A stretch of 60,786 nucleotides of DNA from NCBI GenBank assembly GCA_947629585.1, contig CANREH010000006.1, positions 1 to 60,786 of the forward strand. Reading direction: 5' to 3'. This stretch comes from an uncultured Lachnospiraceae bacterium. Its GTDB lineage: Bacteria; Bacillota; Clostridia; Lachnospirales; Lachnospiraceae. The notes under the pieces are model-generated. The model searched no databases and was not told the DNA's origin. It was given only the letters and a program-made list of their open reading frames with translations. A program made the position numbers and the translations under genes. Of the stretch, positions 25,922 through 35,060 are shown one piece after another (the stretch's first letter is position 1; the number at the start of each line of letters is the position of its first letter).

Positions 25922-26464
25922 ATGGCAAAGTTTGTATGTTCAGTTTGTGGTTATGTACATGAGGGAGATTCCGCACCGGAGAAATGTCCGCAGTGCAATG
26001 CACCGGCTTCCAAGTTCAAGGAGCAGTCTGAAGACAGGGTATGGGCTGCAGAGCATGTAGTAGGCGTTGCACAGGGTTCCAGCGAGGACATCATGGCAGA
26101 TTTGAGAGCAAACTTCACCGGAGAATGTACAGAAGTCGGCATGTACCTTGCTATGGCAAGAGTTGCCCACAGAGAAGGATATCCGGAGATCGGCCTTTAC
26201 TATGAAAAGGCTGCATGGGAAGAGGCAGAACATGCTGCAAAATTTGCAGAGCTGTTAGGTGAAGTTGTAACAGACAGCACAAAGAAGAACCTGGAACTTC
26301 GCGTAGAGGCTGAGAATGGCGCAACTGCCGGAAAATTTGACCTTGCAAAGCGCGCAAAGGCTGCTGATCTTGACGCAATCCATGACACCGTGCATGAAAT
26401 GGCAAGGGATGAGGCAAGACACGGAAAGGCATTTGAAGGCCTGTTAAAGAGATATTTCGGTTAA
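25922..26464 (+). CDS. Reverse rubrerythrin
   Basis: 180 residues with the rubredoxin-like Fe(Cys)4 domain at the N-terminus (C6, C9, C22, C25) and the ferritin-like diiron domain after it ([20 protein letters not shown], then [11 protein letters not shown] and [13 protein letters not shown]). This reversed order is the oxygen-inducible type of clostridia, which reduces H2O2 and O2 with electrons from NADH-rubredoxin reductase. AAAAGGAG sits 8-9 nt before the ATG. Regulated by the adjacent PerR by inference from the shared operator. Confidence 0.93.
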   Translation: MAKFVCSVCGYVHEGDSAPEKCPQCNAPASKFKEQSEDRVWAAEHVVGVAQGSSEDIMADLRANFTGECTEVGMYLAMARVAHREGYPEIGLYYEKAAWEEAEHAAKFAELLGEVVTDSTKKNLELRVEAENGATAGKFDLAKRAKAADLDAIHDTVHEMARDEARHGKAFEGLLKRYFG

Positions 26465-26504
26465 GAAAGAAAAACAGTATATAAACACTGTTACATTTAA
26501 TGAA

Positions 26505-26604
26505 AGGGGCTGTCGCAATAAGGATTAAGTTACAAAATATGGTATTACATTCAAATGAAAGGATACTATATTTTGGGCTTATATTCCTTAGGGCGACAGC
26601 CTCC
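26505..26604. terminator. Bidirectional terminator, GGGGCTGTCGC family copy 2
   Basis: AGGGGCTGTCGCAATAAGG pairs with CCTTAGGGCGACAGCCTCCT (26586-26605) as the ends of a ~100-bp hairpin; an inner stem (ACAAAATATGGTAT ... ATACTATATTTTG) extends it. It lies between the convergent rubrerythrin and chemoreceptor genes. Confidence 0.7.
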
Positions 26605-26623
26605 TCGTATTTTTCGTCAGGGT

Positions 26624-28168
26624 TCAGTCTTCCCGTTTTAATAGATTTGTTATCTGCTCTACCATGTCGTTAATGACGCCCGCCTGCGTTGCGACTTCCG
26701 TGGTATCGCCTGCGTTGTTCTCTGCCATAGAGTTGATGGAGTTGAATTGTCTATTTTCGTTCCGTATGTTTTCCGCCACATCTTCATTGATGGATACGGT
26801 TTTTTTGATAACTTCTGCCTGCTTGCTGTGGGCTTCTCCCATCGTGTTAATGGCACTGATAGAAATGTTTAAAAGCTTTGACATGTCCTGCATACCTTTA
26901 AACACATTGGAGAAATACTCATTTTGGGTATTCAGGTTTGCAGAGTTTTTCTCTATCTGCGTTGTGATATTTAACACATTCTGCTGTACCCTCTCAATCA
27001 CTGACTGTACGACATTTAAAGAATCCTGCGTGCTGTTTGCAAGGTTGCCGACTTCTGTTGCGACGACAGCGAAGCCTTTGCCGGCGTCCCCGGCTCTTGC
27101 CGCTTCAATAGAGGCATTCAGGGCTAATAAATTGGTAGATGTGGAAATATCGCTGATAAGGTTTAACGTGACCCCGATTTCCTGCACGGCTTCGGATAAT
27201 TTCTGAGCGATTTCCGTAGTGACATTCATGGAATCGGACACCTCTCCATTGATTGCCTGTAAATCATTCAGTAACTGCTCATTTTCCATTGATTTATCCA
27301 GCAGGTTTTTAGAGGTTGTTTCTACTTTTTCTACATTGTCCGCTACAACGCTTTCCCACTGGCGCAGTTCCTGCAGATTTGCCATGCTTTCATCTGTTTT
27401 TGCACTGAGAAGGTTGCTGCTTGTGACTAACTGCTCGCTTGTCGCCGCCAGCTCTTCCGCAGAAGAACTCTCGTTTTCTGAAATCTGGGAAAGCGTCTGA
27501 CCGGCGGCCTTAAGGTTTCCGGACAATGTCTGCACAGCTTCTAATATATTGATAATGCGCTCGTTATTCTTTTCGAGTTCGTCCCTTTTGGCGTTTACCA
27601 GGAAATGCGCTACAAAAAAGACAAAAATAAGCAGCCCGGTTAAGGATAATACAAGGGCAATCAGGCACATGATGACATCCGTTAAGAAAAGCTCGTCCTT
27701 TACTGGCAGAAGCACGCTGCCCCTGACCGCCCATCCGATAAATAAAGAGATCATGCAGGCCAATCCGCTTGCCAGCAGCATTTTAATATCAAGGAAGAAT
27801 GCCACAAGGATCAGGAAAAAGAACAGAAATCCCCAGAATGTCCTGGAAGGGATCATATATAATATGTAATTCCACTGAACGACTAAAATAATGACGGAAA
27901 AAGTTTTCCCAAGATTCAGCCGGCCTTCTTTTAAAAAGCCGTCGCTGTCAAAAGACGTCCGGATAATCAGTATTGCCGTGACAAAAAAAGCGACGTCCAT
28001 AAGGCCGAAGATAATCAGCGCAATCCAGGGAACGGACGGGTAGAGCCCCAGTATTTTTTCCGTAAAGAACGTGGCTGTCGCACACATGCAGGCGCTGACT
28101 AAAATAATGAGCCCCCATTTGAATACCATAGAGAGATATACTTCTACGGCAGTTTTTTTCTTTTCCAT
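26624..28168 (-). CDS. Methyl-accepting chemotaxis protein, membrane-embedded sensor
   Basis: 514 residues. About six transmembrane helices occupy residues 15-195 with no large extracellular ligand domain; the rest is a coiled-coil with the MCP signalling hairpin ISTSTNLLALNASIEAARAG followed by GKGFAVVATEVGNLANS. It likely senses through the membrane domain or an unknown input. ATG 28168 with AGGAGGG before it on the complementary strand. Convergent with rubrerythrin. Confidence 0.9.
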   Translation of the reverse strand: MEKKKTAVEVYLSMVFKWGLIILVSACMCATATFFTEKILGLYPSVPWIALIIFGLMDVAFFVTAILIIRTSFDSDGFLKEGRLNLGKTFSVIILVVQWNYILYMIPSRTFWGFLFFFLILVAFFLDIKMLLASGLACMISLFIGWAVRGSVLLPVKDELFLTDVIMCLIALVLSLTGLLIFVFFVAHFLVNAKRDELEKNNERIINILEAVQTLSGNLKAAGQTLSQISENESSSAEELAATSEQLVTSSNLLSAKTDESMANLQELRQWESVVADNVEKVETTSKNLLDKSMENEQLLNDLQAINGEVSDSMNVTTEIAQKLSEAVQEIGVTLNLISDISTSTNLLALNASIEAARAGDAGKGFAVVATEVGNLANSTQDSLNVVQSVIERVQQNVLNITTQIEKNSANLNTQNEYFSNVFKGMQDMSKLLNISISAINTMGEAHSKQAEVIKKTVSINEDVAENIRNENRQFNSINSMAENNAGDTTEVATQAGVINDMVEQITNLLKRED

Positions 28169-28282
28169 AAGTTTTCCCTCCTAAAAATTAAAGCTATTTT
28201 TTCGCTGATGGTAAAAGACAGCGTCTGATATCCCAGCCATCCTATTATACCAAATTTTTGGTATAAAGTCTATGATAAAAAA

Positions 28283-28455
28283 ACTGCAATTAGTCTTTTG
28301 ACATAGCATTTTTTAACAGCCGCGCGGCCAGACATTTCTTTTGAAAAGTCCGGTATGGCCTATAACTTTTTACATAAAAAATTTCAGGATTTTCAAAAGA
28401 AACTGTCTGTGACAGCGGCGTTCTTTTTAATGTCATTCAAAAGACTAATTGCAGT
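28283..28455. repeat. MITE-like element, copy 2
   Basis: 173 bp, same terminal inverted repeats as copy 1 (ACTGCAATTAGTCTTTT and its exact complement at 28439-28455) and the same inner arms. It is flanked by short A-runs on both sides (28276-28282 and 28456 on), possibly a target duplication of A residues. It fills most of the 407-nt gap between the chemoreceptor and the next gene. Confidence 0.85.
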
Positions 28456-28509
28456 AAAAAAAGTTTTTACAGGACGTTTTAAGATTTTTCTTGTAATAAA
28501 AAAAATATT

Positions 28510-28536
28510 TGATAGAATGAAGAATGGTATATAATG
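28510..28536 (+). promoter_or_regulatory. Promoter for MATE gene
   Basis: TTGATA (28510-28515) and TATAAT (28531-28536) with a short 15-nt spacer; weak but well placed. Confidence 0.4.
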
Positions 28537-28575
28537 GCGTAGCTGTTCAATAAAGCAGGGAAAGGCAATTGTAAT

Positions 28576-29973
28576 ATGGAGAAACGGAAAAATATAGAAG
28601 ATTATCTGAAAAGCGGGGAGAAATTATCCTTTGGGCAGCAGATCTGTCTGGTGATAAGGCTCAGTATTCCGGCAATTCTTGCGGAAATGACATCTACTGT
28701 CATGCAGTATATTGATGCGGCAATGGTGGGAAATATGGGGGCGAAAGCCTCGGCTGCAATCGGCCTTGTTTCCAGTTCTTCCTGGCTGCTTGGAGGTCTG
28801 TGTATTTCTGCTGCAACGGGATTTTCTGTTCAGGTTGCCCATTTTGCCGGAGCCGGGCAAAAAGAAGAAGCAAAGAATGTGTTCCGGCAGTCAATGATGT
28901 TTGCGCTGGTATTTGGCGCGCTGCTGTCATTGACCGGAATTTTAATCAGCCCGGCGCTCCCGGTCTGGCTTGGGGGAAAGGAAGAGATTATTCCGGATGC
29001 TTCCCGCTATTTTTTGATTTTTTCCTGTGCATTGCCTGCGGCGCAGTTCCGCCAGCTTGCGGGAAGTATGCTGCAGTGCAGCGGGGATATGAAAACACCG
29101 AGTATGCTCAATATCATCATGTGTGTTTTGGATGTCCTGTTTAATTTTTTGCTGATTTTCCCAACCAGAAGAATCCATTTTGGAGAATTTCAAATAACGG
29201 TGGCGGGAGCAGGGCTGGGGGTATCCGGCGCCGCGCTGGGAACGGCATTGTCAGAGGTGGTGATTGCAGTCTGTATGATGTGGACAGCCTGTGTAAAATC
29301 GGATTTTCTAAAGCTTACGCAAAGGGTGAAAAAAAGGCAGAAGGCTGCTTATTACAAAAAAGCGGCAAAAATATCCCTGCCGATTGCTTTTGAACATGTT
29401 ATTTTATGCGGGGCGCAGGTTGCTCTTACGCATATTACCGCGCCGCTGGGAACGGTGGCGATTGCGGCCAATACCCTGGCGGTAACGGCGGAAAGTTTGT
29501 GCTATATGCCCGGCTATGGAGTGGGAACTGCGGCAACAACCCTGGTGGGGCAGAGTCTTGGAGCAAAAAAGCAAAAGCTTGCGAAGAATTATGCCTGGCT
29601 TTCTGTTTTTCTTGGGATTGGGATCATGTCGGTAATGGGCGCATTGATGTTTTTGTCTGCTCCTTCCATCTTTGCCATGCTGACAAAGGATGAAGAGGTG
29701 CGTCTGCTTGGCGCGCAGGTATTGCGGATAGAAGCGTTTGCCGAGCCGTTATATGCGGCGTCGATTGTTGCGGCAGGGGCGCTGCGGGGCGCAGGGGACA
29801 CCCTGATTCCAAGCATTCTTAATTTGGTCAGCATGTGGGGTGTCCGTATTACGATGGCTGCCGTGCTGGCGCCGAGGCTGGGGCTTCCTGGCGTATGGCT
29901 TGCCATGTGCGGGGAGCTTTGTTTCCGCGGAGTGCTGTTTTTGATCCGCTTAAAGAGGGGAAAATGGCTGTAA
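28576..29973 (+). CDS. MATE family efflux transporter
   Basis: 465 residues, twelve hydrophobic helices in two halves. N-terminal segment QICLVIRLSIPAILAEMTSTVMQYIDAAMVG and second-half GYGVGTAATTLVGQSLGAKK are MATE signatures. A different subgroup from the one at 7.8 kb, probably drug or metabolite export. It runs straight into the fructosamine kinase-like gene (24-nt gap). Confidence 0.9.
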   Translation: MEKRKNIEDYLKSGEKLSFGQQICLVIRLSIPAILAEMTSTVMQYIDAAMVGNMGAKASAAIGLVSSSSWLLGGLCISAATGFSVQVAHFAGAGQKEEAKNVFRQSMMFALVFGALLSLTGILISPALPVWLGGKEEIIPDASRYFLIFSCALPAAQFRQLAGSMLQCSGDMKTPSMLNIIMCVLDVLFNFLLIFPTRRIHFGEFQITVAGAGLGVSGAALGTALSEVVIAVCMMWTACVKSDFLKLTQRVKKRQKAAYYKKAAKISLPIAFEHVILCGAQVALTHITAPLGTVAIAANTLAVTAESLCYMPGYGVGTAATTLVGQSLGAKKQKLAKNYAWLSVFLGIGIMSVMGALMFLSAPSIFAMLTKDEEVRLLGAQVLRIEAFAEPLYAASIVAAGALRGAGDTLIPSILNLVSMWGVRITMAAVLAPRLGLPGVWLAMCGELCFRGVLFLIRLKRGKWL

Positions 29974-29997
29974 AAAAGGAAAGAAAGGGGAATATTT

Positions 29998-30927
29998 ATG
30001 GCAGATGTTAATGGCAGAGGCAAAGAGCCTTTCGAGGGTTCGTTCGAGGAATTGATTGCCGCGCTTTTTGGGGAAAGGGCGGGCATTGTCGGCAGACGCT
30101 CGGTTCATGGAGGAGATATTAATGAGTCTTACTGCTTGTCTCTGTCGGACGGGACGGCGGTATTTCTGAAATGCAATACGCTGGCAAACTATGCCTTTTT
30201 TGAGGCGGAGAAGCAGGGCTTAGAGGCGCTCAGGCAGACGAAAGCCATTGGCGTGCCGAAGGTTCTGGGAATGGGGAAGGACAGGGAAAAAAGGATTTCC
30301 TTTCTTTTGCTGGAATATTTGGAGGCTTCCCCGCGAAGAAAGGAATACTGGGAAATTTTTGGGAGAGAGCTTGCTGCGCTCCATCTTGCGGATACTGGGA
30401 ATATTGCCCGCAGGGATAAGCCGTTTGGGTTTAAGGAAAATAATTTTATCGGGGCGTCGGTTCAGGTAAATACGCCAAAGGAAAGCTGGACTGCATTTTT
30501 CCGGGATTGCAGGCTGGAGCCGCAGATGAATATGGCGGAAGGATATTTAGATTCCGGCATGAGAAAACAATGCCGCCGCCTGTTGGATCATCTGGATTCT
30601 TATATTACCGAGCCGGAGATCCCGTCGCTGCTTCATGGGGATTTGTGGAGCGGAAATGCTGTCTGCGGACCGGACGGGAAAGCCTGGATTTTAGATCCGG
30701 CGGTTTACGTCGGGCATTTTGAAGCGGAGCTTGCAATGACGGAGTTATTTGGCGGTTACCCGCCGTCCTTTTATAGCGCCTATCATGAAATCAACCGGAT
30801 AGACAATGGTTATCAGGACAGAAGGGATCTGTATAACCTTTATCATATGTTAAACCATCTGAATTTGTTTGGGAGTTCTTATAAGGCTTGTGTAAAAAGG
30901 ATTTTGGATCGGTATGCGGGAAAGTAA
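29998..30927 (+). CDS. Fructosamine kinase family protein
   Basis: 309 residues, about the usual length. Protein-kinase-like fold of the FN3K/aminoglycoside phosphotransferase superfamily: VHGGDINESY (nucleotide loop), VFLKCN (catalytic Lys), HGDLWSGN (catalytic loop with Asp) and ILDPAVYVGHFEAELAM (metal-binding D and family-specific segment). FN3K enzymes phosphorylate ketoamine-glycated protein lysines, leading to deglycation. AAAGGGG SD before ATG. Between a MATE and an NSS gene, whose order may be coincidental. Confidence 0.88.
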   Translation: MADVNGRGKEPFEGSFEELIAALFGERAGIVGRRSVHGGDINESYCLSLSDGTAVFLKCNTLANYAFFEAEKQGLEALRQTKAIGVPKVLGMGKDREKRISFLLLEYLEASPRRKEYWEIFGRELAALHLADTGNIARRDKPFGFKENNFIGASVQVNTPKESWTAFFRDCRLEPQMNMAEGYLDSGMRKQCRRLLDHLDSYITEPEIPSLLHGDLWSGNAVCGPDGKAWILDPAVYVGHFEAELAMTELFGGYPPSFYSAYHEINRIDNGYQDRRDLYNLYHMLNHLNLFGSSYKACVKRILDRYAGK

Positions 30928-30994
30928 CGCTTGACGGCGGATGGAAAGCATATTATGATGGACAAAAAGAACAGAGAGGGGAAACTTAAGAGGT

Positions 30995-32389
30995 ATGGAA
31001 AAAAAGACAAAGAGAAATTCATTTACAGGTTCGCTTGGTTTTGTGCTTGCGGCCGCAGGGAGCGCGGTAGGGCTGGGAAATATCTGGAGGTTTCCCTATC
31101 TTGCAGCAAAGGATGGAGGGGGAATGTTCCTTGTTGTTTATATTATCCTTGCACTGACTTTTGGGTTTACGCTTTTGATTACGGAGATTTCTATTGGCAG
31201 AAAGACCAAGCAGAGCCCGTTAACGGCGTATGGTATCCTGCATCCGAAATGGAAGGGGCTTGGCGTGATTGCCTGTCTGGTTCCGATGATCATCCTGCCA
31301 TATTATTGCGCTATCGGCGGATGGGTAGTCAAGTATCTTTTAGTATATCTGACCGGAAATGGCATGAAAGCGGCAGAGGACGGGTATTTTACGGATTTTA
31401 TTTCCGGCCGGGCACAGCCGCTTGTGATGATGGTTCTTTTTTTGGCGGCGGTGGCTTTTATTATTTTCCGCGGCGTTGATAAGGGAATTGAGTCCCTGTC
31501 GAAAGTTTTGATGCCTGTTTTGCTTGTGTTCGTCGTTGTGATTGCAGTATTTTCCCTTACAATTACACATACTGACGACGGAGGAGTTACCAGGACGGGG
31601 CTTGAGGGATTTCGGATTTATGTGATTCCTGATTTTAACGGGATGACTTTGGAGCGTTTTTTAACGGTGCTCCTTGACGCTATGGGGCAGCTTTTTTTCA
31701 GTTTAAGCGTTGCGATGGGAATTATGATTACTTATGGATCTTATGTGCATGATGATGCCAATTTAAAAAGCTCTATCAATCAGATTGAAGTATTCGATAC
31801 GCTGGTGGCATTTCTTGCAGGCGTCATGGTAATTCCGGCAGTCTATACTTTTGCAGGAACAGAAGGAATGGGAGCTTCCGGCCCGGGGCTGATGTTTGTC
31901 ACACTGCCAAAGGTGTTCCGCGCTATGGGAACCATCGGGAATTTCATGGGGATTTTATTTTTTGCCATGGTGTTATTTGCCGCTCTGACCAGCGCCGTGT
32001 CGATTATGGAAGCGGTCGTATCCTGTTTAATGGATGAGTTCCATTTATCAAGGACAAAAGCAACGGTTCTGGAAACGGTGATTGCCGGTATTTTCGGGCT
32101 TTTGGTATGCTTCGGCTATAATGTCTTTTATTTTGAATTAAAGCTTCCGAATGGGGCTGTGGCGCAGATCCTGGATATTATGGATTATGTCAGCAACAAT
32201 TTATTAATGCCTTTGGTTGCTATTGGCACCTGTGTTTTAATCGGCTGGGTCGTGAAGCCGAAAACCGTGATAGAGGAAGTGGAAAAAACAGGCTGTAAAA
32301 TGGGCAGGAAAAGGCTGTATATTGTTATGATAAAAGTGGTTGCCCCGGTGATGCTGGCGGTATTATTTTTAAAATCACTGGGAGTTTGA
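30995..32389 (+). CDS. Neurotransmitter:sodium symporter family transporter
   Basis: 464 residues, about 11 membrane helices. SLGFVLAAAGSAVGLGNIWRFPYLAAKDGGG is the helix-1 hallmark of SNF/LeuT-type proteins with the Na+ and substrate site at the unwound helix, followed by PYYCAIGGWVVKYLLVYL. These move amino acids or related amines with Na+. AGAGG upstream of the ATG. The cargo cannot be predicted. Confidence 0.9.
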   Translation: MEKKTKRNSFTGSLGFVLAAAGSAVGLGNIWRFPYLAAKDGGGMFLVVYIILALTFGFTLLITEISIGRKTKQSPLTAYGILHPKWKGLGVIACLVPMIILPYYCAIGGWVVKYLLVYLTGNGMKAAEDGYFTDFISGRAQPLVMMVLFLAAVAFIIFRGVDKGIESLSKVLMPVLLVFVVVIAVFSLTITHTDDGGVTRTGLEGFRIYVIPDFNGMTLERFLTVLLDAMGQLFFSLSVAMGIMITYGSYVHDDANLKSSINQIEVFDTLVAFLAGVMVIPAVYTFAGTEGMGASGPGLMFVTLPKVFRAMGTIGNFMGILFFAMVLFAALTSAVSIMEAVVSCLMDEFHLSRTKATVLETVIAGIFGLLVCFGYNVFYFELKLPNGAVAQILDIMDYVSNNLLMPLVAIGTCVLIGWVVKPKTVIEEVEKTGCKMGRKRLYIVMIKVVAPVMLAVLFLKSLGV

Positions 32390-32419
32390 TCAAGGATAAT
32401 CTAATGGGAAGTGAAATAT

Positions 32420-32923
32420 ATGGAATTTAGAAAAATTGAGCTTTCGGACAAAGCGTCGGTAAAAAAACTGTCACAGACAGCTTCAGAAATTGTGAAGGAA
32501 TATTATGACCCGATTATCGGGGCCAGGCAGAATGACTATATGATAGAAAAGTTTCAATCGGTTTCTGCGATTACCCACCAGCTTGAAACGGGATATCAGT
32601 ATTATCTGGTGCTTGAGGAAGGGGAAATCCTCGGTTTCCTGGCGTTTTACCCGCGCGGAAATGCTCTTTACCTGAGCAAATTTTATCTGTATCAGGAAAA
32701 ACGGGGGAAGGGGTACGCCAGAAAAATGCTTGCTTTTCTCACGGAGGCGGCAAAAAAGGAACATTGTCAGGCGATTGAACTGAATGTAAATAAAAATAAC
32801 AGTACGACGGTCATTTATGAAAAATTAGGCTTCCAAAAAATACGTTCGGAAAAAAATGATATCGGCAATGGCTTTTATATGGATGATTATGTATATCAGC
32901 TGGTTTTGCCGCCGGAGCCATAA
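32420..32923 (+). CDS. GNAT family N-acetyltransferase
   Basis: 167 residues. The acetyl-CoA-binding motif A is EKRGKGYARKMLAFLTEAAKK, and NKNNSTTVIYEKLGFQKIRSEKNDIGNGFYMDDYVYQL is the typical C-terminal strand pair (motif B). Substrate unknown. The ATG at 32420 follows GGGAAGTG with normal spacing; an in-frame GTG at 32411 is less well placed. Its stop lies inside a symmetrical terminator shared with bioY. Confidence 0.85.
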   Translation: MEFRKIELSDKASVKKLSQTASEIVKEYYDPIIGARQNDYMIEKFQSVSAITHQLETGYQYYLVLEEGEILGFLAFYPRGNALYLSKFYLYQEKRGKGYARKMLAFLTEAAKKEHCQAIELNVNKNNSTTVIYEKLGFQKIRSEKNDIGNGFYMDDYVYQLVLPPEP

Positions 32924-32946
32924 ATAATGAGCTTTTATTTATGGCT
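32916..32946. terminator. Symmetrical hairpin between GNAT and bioY
   Basis: AGCCATAAATAA (32916-32927) and TTATTTATGGCT (32935-32946) are a perfect 12-bp inverted repeat around a 7-nt loop. It overlaps the GNAT stop and abuts the BioY stop, and likely ends both convergent transcripts. Confidence 0.55.
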
Positions 32947-33507
32947 TCACCCTGTCTGCGGGATAGATAAGTTTAAAAATTTTGGAAGGATCTGCGCGGC
33001 AATGACAGCTTTTACCAGATCAAGGGGAAGAAAGGTGACAAATCCCGCAAGGAAAGCGGCGGGCAGCGATATCTGCGCTGTTATCATCATCCAGAGCGTG
33101 CCGACTGCGTCAATAACAATGACAGAAAAAACAGCGGCGAAGGTGTAACGGGCTTTTTGGTATTTCTTCCCCCGGATCAGGGGAGTCAGTATGGATAATA
33201 ATAAAAAAGCAAAATTATAGCCGCCGTAAGGCCCGAAAAGATACCCAACACCAGCGTTTCCTCCGGCAAAAACGGGAATCCCCAGACAGCCTGTCAGTAT
33301 CCATAAAACGAGAATGCAGAATGCTTTTCTGGGAGGAAACAAAAGAAGAATGAAAATGACGGTGAAATTTAAAAAGGATAAATGGGAGCCGTTGGGAAGC
33401 GTGATGGTAATATAGGCGGATACGCACAGCATGGCGGTGAACATGGCGATGACTGCCATAGAATGGGTAGAGATTTTTTTTGTGCTTTTTTCTGCTGTCT
33501 GGCTCAT
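32947..33507 (-). CDS. bioY: BioY biotin transporter S component
   Basis: 186 residues, six hydrophobic helices. Family motifs visible: AVIAMFTAMLCVSAYITITLP at the N-terminus (with the A-x-x-x-A energy-coupling site on helix 1), a TGCLGIPVFAGGNAGVGYLFGPYGGYN loop typical of BioY, and PLDLVKAVIAA. It binds biotin for the ECF module. It is divergent from the acyl-CoA-synthetase gene, with a single GTTAACATT half-site (33530s) in the 158-nt intergenic region; a full BirA box is not seen. Confidence 0.93.
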   Translation of the reverse strand: MSQTAEKSTKKISTHSMAVIAMFTAMLCVSAYITITLPNGSHLSFLNFTVIFILLLFPPRKAFCILVLWILTGCLGIPVFAGGNAGVGYLFGPYGGYNFAFLLLSILTPLIRGKKYQKARYTFAAVFSVIVIDAVGTLWMMITAQISLPAAFLAGFVTFLPLDLVKAVIAAQILPKFLNLSIPQTG

Positions 33508-33665
33508 AGGACGGTTCCTTTCATTAAAATAGTTAACATTGTTTTTGAGAAAGCTTTTTGTAAATAATATTATAGCGGAAAACTGCTAAAATATCAACAT
33601 AAAAAATTTATAAAGTTGACAAGGAAAAAATAAATAGTATCTTTCAGGGAAAAAGGAGAAAACTT

Positions 33666-34931
33666 ATGGGGCAGATAACAACCTATCTGGAAATGATAAA
33701 GGCGCAGAAGCAGGATAGGACAGCCCTGGTTCTGAATGGGATTTCTTATACCTATGGGGAGCTGGCAGAGCTTTCCCTGGAACGCAGCAGGGATTTGTCC
33801 GTATTTCCGGAAAAAGGGCAGGGGAAAAGAAAGCTCCATGTGATAAAAAAGGAAAAAATATTAGATCAGCTCCTGGAATTTCTGGCATGCGGGGAAAATC
33901 AGCGGGTGCCGTTATTGCTTCCTTTCGATTCAAAAATTTCTCCAGAAGAGACCGTGGTGCCGGAAAATGCCTGCATGGCGTTTGCGACTTCCGGGACAAG
34001 CGGGGAGCCGAAAATATTTTTCCGGACACTGGAAAGCTGGTATGATTATTTCCCTGTGCAGAACCGTATTTTCCATATCGAAAAGAACAGCCGTATTTTT
34101 ATGCAGGGAAGCCTTGCGTTTACGGGAAATTTAAATATTTACCTTGCGCAGTTCTCTGTCGGCGCGGCAGTGATTGCGGAGGATCGTTTTTTGCCAAAGC
34201 ACTGGGCGGAGGTCATTGAACAGGAGAAGGCGGATAAAATTTATTTAATTCCGTCAAAGCTGATGTGCCTGCCGAAAATCTTAAAAAGGAAAAATGAACG
34301 TGTTGCCACCATTCTTTCCGGTTCTCAGAGTCTTGGAAAAAAGGAAGCGGAAACGTTAAAACAGTATTACCCTAAGGCAGAGATTATGTTATATTACGGG
34401 GCAAGTGAACTAAGCTATCTTACCTATGTGACGGACAGGCAGATGACGGAAGAAAAAAATCTGGTGGGAAAGCCGTTTCCGGGCGTCCATATTTTTGTGA
34501 AAAACGGGGAAATTTATGTTGATACAGATTACCATGCCATCGGTATTTCCTGTCCGTATTCGCTGTCGGATCGGGGATATTTTGATGAAAGCGGGAATTT
34601 ATATTTCTGCGGCAGGGGAGAAGATGTGGTGGAAATCCACGGGCGTAAAATATTTCTCCTGCGGATAGAGAATATATTAAATTCCCTGGACGAAGTGGAC
34701 GAAGCGGCCGTCCTTGCAGTGGAAAAAGGAAATAAAAAAGAAATTACCGCATTTCTTTGTATGAAAAAGAAAGCTTCCGGATGCCTGGAGCAGGACAAAA
34801 TCAAAGAGAAATTGAGGGCTTTTTTAGCGGATTTTGAGCTTCCGGACAAAATAGTAATTGTCCCTGAAATTCCAAAAAAGGAAAGCGGGAAGACAGATAA
34901 GCAGAAATTAAAAGAAGGGTTGGGCTATTGA
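33666..34931 (+). CDS. AMP-binding acyl-CoA synthetase-like protein
   Basis: 421 residues, shorter than full acyl-CoA synthetases (about 500 or more). AMP-binding motifs: ATSGTSGEPK (P-loop), LYYGASELSYL (A5), SDRGYFDESGNLYFCGR (A7/A8) and KKESGKTDKQKL at the end with the catalytic Lys. The N-terminal third is condensed. Bacillus yhfT, a fatty-acid-CoA ligase next to a BioY gene, is the likely orthologue group (established knowledge: yhfU-yhfT-yhfS biotin-regulated cluster). Suggested role: activation of a lipid or pimelate-like acid linked to biotin. AAAAGGAG SD; a TTGACA sits about 50 nt upstream. Confidence 0.72.
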   Translation: MGQITTYLEMIKAQKQDRTALVLNGISYTYGELAELSLERSRDLSVFPEKGQGKRKLHVIKKEKILDQLLEFLACGENQRVPLLLPFDSKISPEETVVPENACMAFATSGTSGEPKIFFRTLESWYDYFPVQNRIFHIEKNSRIFMQGSLAFTGNLNIYLAQFSVGAAVIAEDRFLPKHWAEVIEQEKADKIYLIPSKLMCLPKILKRKNERVATILSGSQSLGKKEAETLKQYYPKAEIMLYYGASELSYLTYVTDRQMTEEKNLVGKPFPGVHIFVKNGEIYVDTDYHAIGISCPYSLSDRGYFDESGNLYFCGRGEDVVEIHGRKIFLLRIENILNSLDEVDEAAVLAVEKGNKKEITAFLCMKKKASGCLEQDKIKEKLRAFLADFELPDKIVIVPEIPKKESGKTDKQKLKEGLGY

Positions 34932-34982
34932 ATAATCTGGTGATATCTGTTACAATATCTGTGTTATCCATATGATATGGAT
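34928..34982 (+). promoter_or_regulatory. Promoter plus 17-nt palindromic operator
   Basis: TTGAAT (34928-34933), 17-nt spacer, TACAAT (34951-34956), starting at the stop of the upstream gene. Ten nt on is the perfect 8-1-8 inverted repeat ATCCATATGATATGGAT (34966-34982), at the likely transcription start, a typical repressor site. It controls the PurF-like gene and perhaps the ABC exporter. Confidence 0.55.
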
Positions 34983-35060
34983 AGGCGTTTCTTAATATCA
35001 TTGAGATCAAAATATCGTTTGAACTCAGCATCATAATCTATGGAAAAGAGGATTGTATTT

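Noticed and set aside
33521-33600. BirA operator in the bioY intergenic region
   Set aside because: A single GTTAAC half-site is present; the second half with proper spacing is missing. Not listed as an operator.
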